Shown: piece by piece, positions 5,478 through 8,361 of the stretch
Layout of the letters: every line of letters starts with the position of its first letter
Position numbering within the stretch: the stretch's first letter is position 1
Assembly: GCA_900321195.1 (NCBI GenBank)
Contig: ONVG01000106.1
Location: 1 to 8,361, forward strand
Origin: an uncultured Eubacteriales bacterium
GTDB lineage: Bacteria > Bacillota > Clostridia > Oscillospirales > Acutalibacteraceae
Length of the DNA stretch: 8,361 nucleotides
Direction of reading: 5' to 3'
The notes under the pieces: model-generated
Database searches by the model: none
What the model saw: the letters and a program-made list of their open reading frames with translations, nothing else
What the model was told of the DNA's origin: nothing
Made by a program: the position numbers and the translations under genes

Positions 5478-6583
5478 ATATTTTCGATACCTATTGAAAG
5501 TCTGATAAGACCGTCGGTAATGCCTACCTTTTGACGCACCTCGTAGGGGATAGAAGCGTGGGTCATGCTTGCCGGGTGGCATACAAGGCTTTCCACACCG
5601 CCGAGACTTTCCGCAAGGGCAACAAGCTTCAAGGACTTGAAGAATTTTTTGATATCGTAGTTTTCATAAAGCTCAAAGGATATCATCACGCCGCCGTTTT
5701 TAGCCTGACGCTTATTGATATCATAGCCCTGTGCATCCGGCAGTCCGGGATAATATACTTTCTTTACAGCCTTATGACTGCTGAGGAATTCCGCCGCCTT
5801 CTGAGCATTTTCCACATGGCGGTCAAGACGGACACCGAGAGTTTTTATTCCCCTGATAAGCAGGAAGCTGTCAAACGGACCGAGAACGCCTCCGGTCGAA
5901 TTCTGGATAAAGGCGATCTGACGGGCGAGCCTTTCATCATTGACAACAACAAGACCGGCTACAACATCACTGTGACCGCCGAGATATTTTGTTGCGCTGT
6001 GAATAACGATATCTGCGCCAAGAGAAAGAGGTCGCTGCAAATAAGGCGTCATAAATGTATTATCCACAATTGACAGGATATCATGCTTTGCCGCAAGACG
6101 TGCAACTGCACCGATATCTGTGATAGTGAGCAGCGGATTAGCCGGACTTTCGATAAGTATTGCCTTTACTTCGGGAGTTATTTTCGTTTCAAGCTCTGCA
6201 ATATTCGTCGTATCCTCAATGGAATAGCCAATTCCGAAATGATTGAAAACCTTATCAAGCACGCGGAATGTTCCGCCGTAAACATTGCTTGAAATAATGA
6301 TCTTATCGCCGGTATTGAATAAGCTGAGTACCGCTGTGATCGCCGCCATGCCGGAGGCAAAGGCAAAGCCTGCGCTGCCTCCTTCAAGCTCTGCGATAAG
6401 AGCTTCAAGCGCTGCGCGGGTGGGGTTGCCTGTGCGGGAATATTCCCACTTCGGCGTTTCTCCTATACCGCTTTGTTCGTATGTAGAAGTCTGATAGATA
6501 GGCACATTGACTGCCTTTGTATATTCATCTCCGTATATGCCCCCATGAATAAGGGCTGATTCGATATTTTTATATGCTGACAT
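5402..6583 (-). CDS. mccB: cystathionine gamma-lyase/synthase family PLP enzyme, altered C-terminus
   Basis: This is a fold-type I PLP enzyme of the Cys/Met metabolism family (PF01053), predicted to split cystathionine to cysteine, 2-oxobutyrate and ammonia. Homocysteine gamma-lyase activity is possible. Motifs are YQTSTY (30-35), the phosphate-binding YSRTGNPTR (48-56), FASGMAAI (75-82), DNTF (174-177) and the PLP lysine Lys199 in SATKYLGGH. The C-terminal half has LGGVESLVCHPASMTHA, typical of the family. The first 373 residues look complete. The last 20 are mccA sequence read out of frame and replace a normally short tail, so the enzyme may still work. The ATG at 6583 has an AAAAGGAG ribosome site and lies 24 nt after luxS. 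Sequence alone does not separate gamma-lyase from gamma-synthase or beta-lyase; pairing with luxS and an mccA-like gene favours MccB. Confidence 0.9.
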   Translation of the reverse strand: MSAYKNIESALIHGGIYGDEYTKAVNVPIYQTSTYEQSGIGETPKWEYSRTGNPTRAALEALIAELEGGSAGFAFASGMAAITAVLSLFNTGDKIIISSNVYGGTFRVLDKVFNHFGIGYSIEDTTNIAELETKITPEVKAILIESPANPLLTITDIGAVARLAAKHDILSIVDNTFMTPYLQRPLSLGADIVIHSATKYLGGHSDVVAGLVVVNDERLARQIAFIQNSTGGVLGPFDSFLLIRGIKTLGVRLDRHVENAQKAAEFLSSHKAVKKVYYPGLPDAQGYDINKRQAKNGGVMISFELYENYDIKKFFKSLKLVALAESLGGVESLVCHPASMTHASIPYEVRQKVGITDGLIRLSIGIENIDDILLRLSGSAILICRREPSCMRS

Positions 6584-6607
6584 AATAATTGCTCCTTTTC
6601 GTATTAT

Positions 6608-7132
6608 TTATGAATCATAGAAATGCTGTCCGCCGTCCGTTACAAGACGTTCTGTTTCGGGATATTCATATATCAGTTTGTTTTGTGCATTTGCTTCAAG
6701 ATAAGCAACAAATTCGCGGGCATACCATTTTGCCATTGCAAGATCGTGCATACGGTAATAACCGCAGTTTTCCGGAGAGGTGCCGGGCACATTCTGCACA
6801 TTTTCCACAGAGCTGAATGCTCCCAGAATAAGATCATATATCTCCCGCGGTTCCCTGCCGCCCTTGAGGATCAGATAAAAGCCCGTAAGACAACCCATGG
6901 GTCCCCAGTAAATGACCTCGTCCTTCCAGTATTCATTATTACGCAGCCATGTCGCAATTATATGCTCAAGCGAATGCATAGCCGCAGTACCAATAACAGG
7001 CTCCCGGTTAGGTCTTTTCAGCCTGATATCATAGGTCGTGACAGAATAGCTGCCCAGATGATCTGTTCTGCTTGTAAAAATTCCTGGTACTATGCGTGTA
7101 TGGTCTACCGAAAAGCTCTTTATAAGTTCCAT
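6608..7132 (-). CDS. luxS: S-ribosylhomocysteine lyase
   Basis: LuxS cleaves S-ribosylhomocysteine into homocysteine and DPD, the precursor of the AI-2 signal. The product is 174 residues. The metal-binding motif HSLEH supplies His53, Glu56 and His57, the catalytic Cys81 sits in GPMGCLTGFY, and the third metal ligand is Cys123 in ENCGYY. VDHTR near residues 9-13 and the PNREPV segment also match the family. It is longer than the usual 150-160 residues because of a C-terminal extension ending GGQHFYDS. The ATG at 7132 shares one base with the metK stop (TGATG), so translation is coupled. It feeds homocysteine to the next two genes. The SAH nucleosidase that makes its substrate is not in the window. 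Confidence 0.95.
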   Translation of the reverse strand: MELIKSFSVDHTRIVPGIFTSRTDHLGSYSVTTYDIRLKRPNREPVIGTAAMHSLEHIIATWLRNNEYWKDEVIYWGPMGCLTGFYLILKGGREPREIYDLILGAFSSVENVQNVPGTSPENCGYYRMHDLAMAKWYAREFVAYLEANAQNKLIYEYPETERLVTDGGQHFYDS

Positions 7133-8325
7133 CAGACTGCCTCCCTTGTATGATATTCTATATATCTTTTCAAATCAGGCGCAAGATCTGTTTTTTCCCA
7201 CGGCAGCTTTATATCTGTTCTGCCGAAATGACCATAGGATGCAGTCTGTGCATATATCGGTCTTTGCAGCCCAAATCTTCTGATTATGCCTGACGGTCTG
7301 AGATCGACAGTATTTTCGACCGCTCTTCTTATAAGATCATCCGACACCTTTCCCGTGCCAAAGGTATTGACAAGAACCGATACAGGATGAGCAACACCGA
7401 TCGCATAAGCTATCTGTATTTCAGCCTTCTCTGCAAGACCGGCTGAAACGATATTTTTTGCAATATATCTTGCTGCATAGGCTGCGCTGCGGTCAACCTT
7501 TGTCGGGTCCTTGCCGGAAAAGGCTCCTCCCCCGTGAGATGCCGCACCTCCGTAGGTATCAACAATTATTTTCCTTCCGGTAAGTCCGCTGTCGCCCACA
7601 GGACCTCCGATAACAAACCGTCCCGTCGGGTTTATAAGTATTCTGTAATCATCATTTATCCATTTTGCAGTAAGCGCAGGACGGATAACATATTTTATCA
7701 GGTCATTCCTGATCTGCTCCTGTGAGATCTGCGGATCATGCTGTGTGGAGATCAGAACCGTATCTATCCCGACAGGTCTTCCGTTTTCATATTTTACGGA
7801 AACCTGAGTTTTCCCGTCAGGTCTGAGATATGGAAGAGTGCCGTTTTCTCTTACCTCTGTCAGCCTTCTTGACAGCTTATGCGCAAGAGAAATAGCGGCA
7901 GGCATAAGCTCCTCAGTTTCATTGACGGCATAGCCGAACACCATTCCTTGATCTCCTGCGCCGATATCCTGTTTGTTTTCTCCCCTGTGTTCCAGAGCAT
8001 CGTCTACTCCCTGAGCTATATCCGGCGACTGCTTGTCAATAAGCTGGATTATCTTTACCGTATGACCGTCAAAGCCAAGCTCCGGACGATCATATCCGAT
8101 ATTGTTTATTGTATCCCTGACCGTCCTTTCGATATCGACATCGGCGGAGGAGGAAACCTCCCCGGCAAGCACGACATTATTGTTCTTGACCACTGTTTCA
8201 ACAGCCACACGGGAATTTTTATCCTGTTTTATATATGCGTCAAGTATCGCATCCGATATCATATCGCATACCTTATCCGGATGTCCTTTTGTAACCGATT
8301 CTGATGTAAAAATATAATTTTTCAT
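7132..8325 (-). CDS. metK: S-adenosylmethionine synthetase
   Basis: MetK makes SAM from methionine and ATP in the cytosol. From the ATG at 8325 the protein is 397 residues, the normal length. Motifs are FTSESVTKGHPDKVCD near the N-terminus (ATP and metal binding), GAGDQGMVFGYA (methionine/ATP loop) and HGGGAFSGKDPTKVDRSAAY (P-loop-like region). The C-terminal RRPIY-type segment (here LQRPIYAQTASYGHFGR) is also present. The commonly Glu residue in SVTEGHPDK is Lys here, while the catalytic His, Asp and Lys after it are kept. I chose 8325 rather than the in-frame ATG at 8352. MKNYIFTSES is the usual start, and AAGGAG lies 9 nt before it inside the longer reading. It heads the visible operon. 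No SAM riboswitch is visible, but only 36 bases upstream are available. Confidence 0.96.
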   Translation of the reverse strand: MKNYIFTSESVTKGHPDKVCDMISDAILDAYIKQDKNSRVAVETVVKNNNVVLAGEVSSSADVDIERTVRDTINNIGYDRPELGFDGHTVKIIQLIDKQSPDIAQGVDDALEHRGENKQDIGAGDQGMVFGYAVNETEELMPAAISLAHKLSRRLTEVRENGTLPYLRPDGKTQVSVKYENGRPVGIDTVLISTQHDPQISQEQIRNDLIKYVIRPALTAKWINDDYRILINPTGRFVIGGPVGDSGLTGRKIIVDTYGGAASHGGGAFSGKDPTKVDRSAAYAARYIAKNIVSAGLAEKAEIQIAYAIGVAHPVSVLVNTFGTGKVSDDLIRRAVENTVDLRPSGIIRRFGLQRPIYAQTASYGHFGRTDIKLPWEKTDLAPDLKRYIEYHTREAV

Positions 8326-8361
8326 TTCCTCTTTCTCCTTATATGCAAGCATAAAATGTAT

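Noticed and set aside
5455..5480. Programmed frameshift site joining mccB to mccA
   Set aside because: No X-XXY-YYZ heptamer, strong stimulatory hairpin or internal ribosome site is visible at the junction, so deletion or assembly error is simpler.
5531..6073. Long plus-strand open frame opposite mccB
   Set aside because: It lies wholly inside a gene with clear family motifs, has no ribosome site, and its product has no recognisable features. It is an antisense shadow.
6623..7153. Plus-strand open frame opposite luxS
   Set aside because: Antisense to a well-conserved LuxS gene with all metal and catalytic residues; no independent support.
8325..8352. ATG at 8352 as the metK start
   Set aside because: It would add nine residues not seen in MetK proteins and would place the AAGGAG ribosome site inside the coding region. 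The ATG at 8325 fits better.

Overview
The window looks like a low-to-moderate GC Clostridia genome, probably a Ruminococcus-like gut Firmicute. This rests on strong AGGAGG-type ribosome binding sites, free use of ATA/AGA/AGG codons, Gram-positive lipoproteins, an ECF-type S component and the B. subtilis-like MccA/MccB recycling route. The genus is inference. Every gene I can support lies on the minus strand, so the biological order runs from high to low coordinates.

Region 1 (8325 to 2882) is a tightly packed sulfur-amino-acid recycling operon: metK (SAM synthetase), luxS (S-ribosylhomocysteine lyase), mccB (cystathionine gamma-lyase type), mccA (O-acetylserine-dependent cystathionine beta-synthase type), a LysR-family regulator, and an amidohydrolase-2 family protein. 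Gaps run from a 14-nt overlap to 24 nt. Together the enzymes make SAM, recover homocysteine from its breakdown product and turn homocysteine into cysteine (reverse transsulfuration). The SAH nucleosidase that would link MetK to LuxS is not in the window. The mccB/mccA boundary is abnormal: the end of mccB runs straight into mccA coding sequence in another frame, and mccA has lost its start and roughly its first 15 codons. This is either a small deletion or an assembly error.

Region 2 (2885 to 2597) is a regulatory interval of about 285 bp. It holds AATAGG/CCTATT half-sites, a good extended -10 promoter, a 35-codon leader ORF with seven Cys and seven Met codons (core MCMCMNRCMCM), and an intrinsic terminator (9-bp stem, GCAA loop, six U). 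This has the layout of a translation-coupled attenuator responding to cysteine and/or methionine. It appears to govern the genes below it.

Region 3 (2596 to 1) is a transport operon: an ECF-type S component, a small lipoprotein with six Cys-Cys pairs, a NitT/TauT-type substrate-binding lipoprotein with its own Cys-Cys pair, and a NitT/TauT-type ATPase cut by the window edge. A permease probably follows outside the window. Taken together, the window suggests sulfur-compound uptake next to methionine/cysteine recycling, controlled by a Cys/Met-rich leader peptide. The transported substrate and the job of the Cys-Cys lipoprotein cannot be read from the sequence. The leader, the Cys-Cys lipoprotein and the mixed ECF-S/NitT-TauT operon are the best candidates for undescribed biology here.
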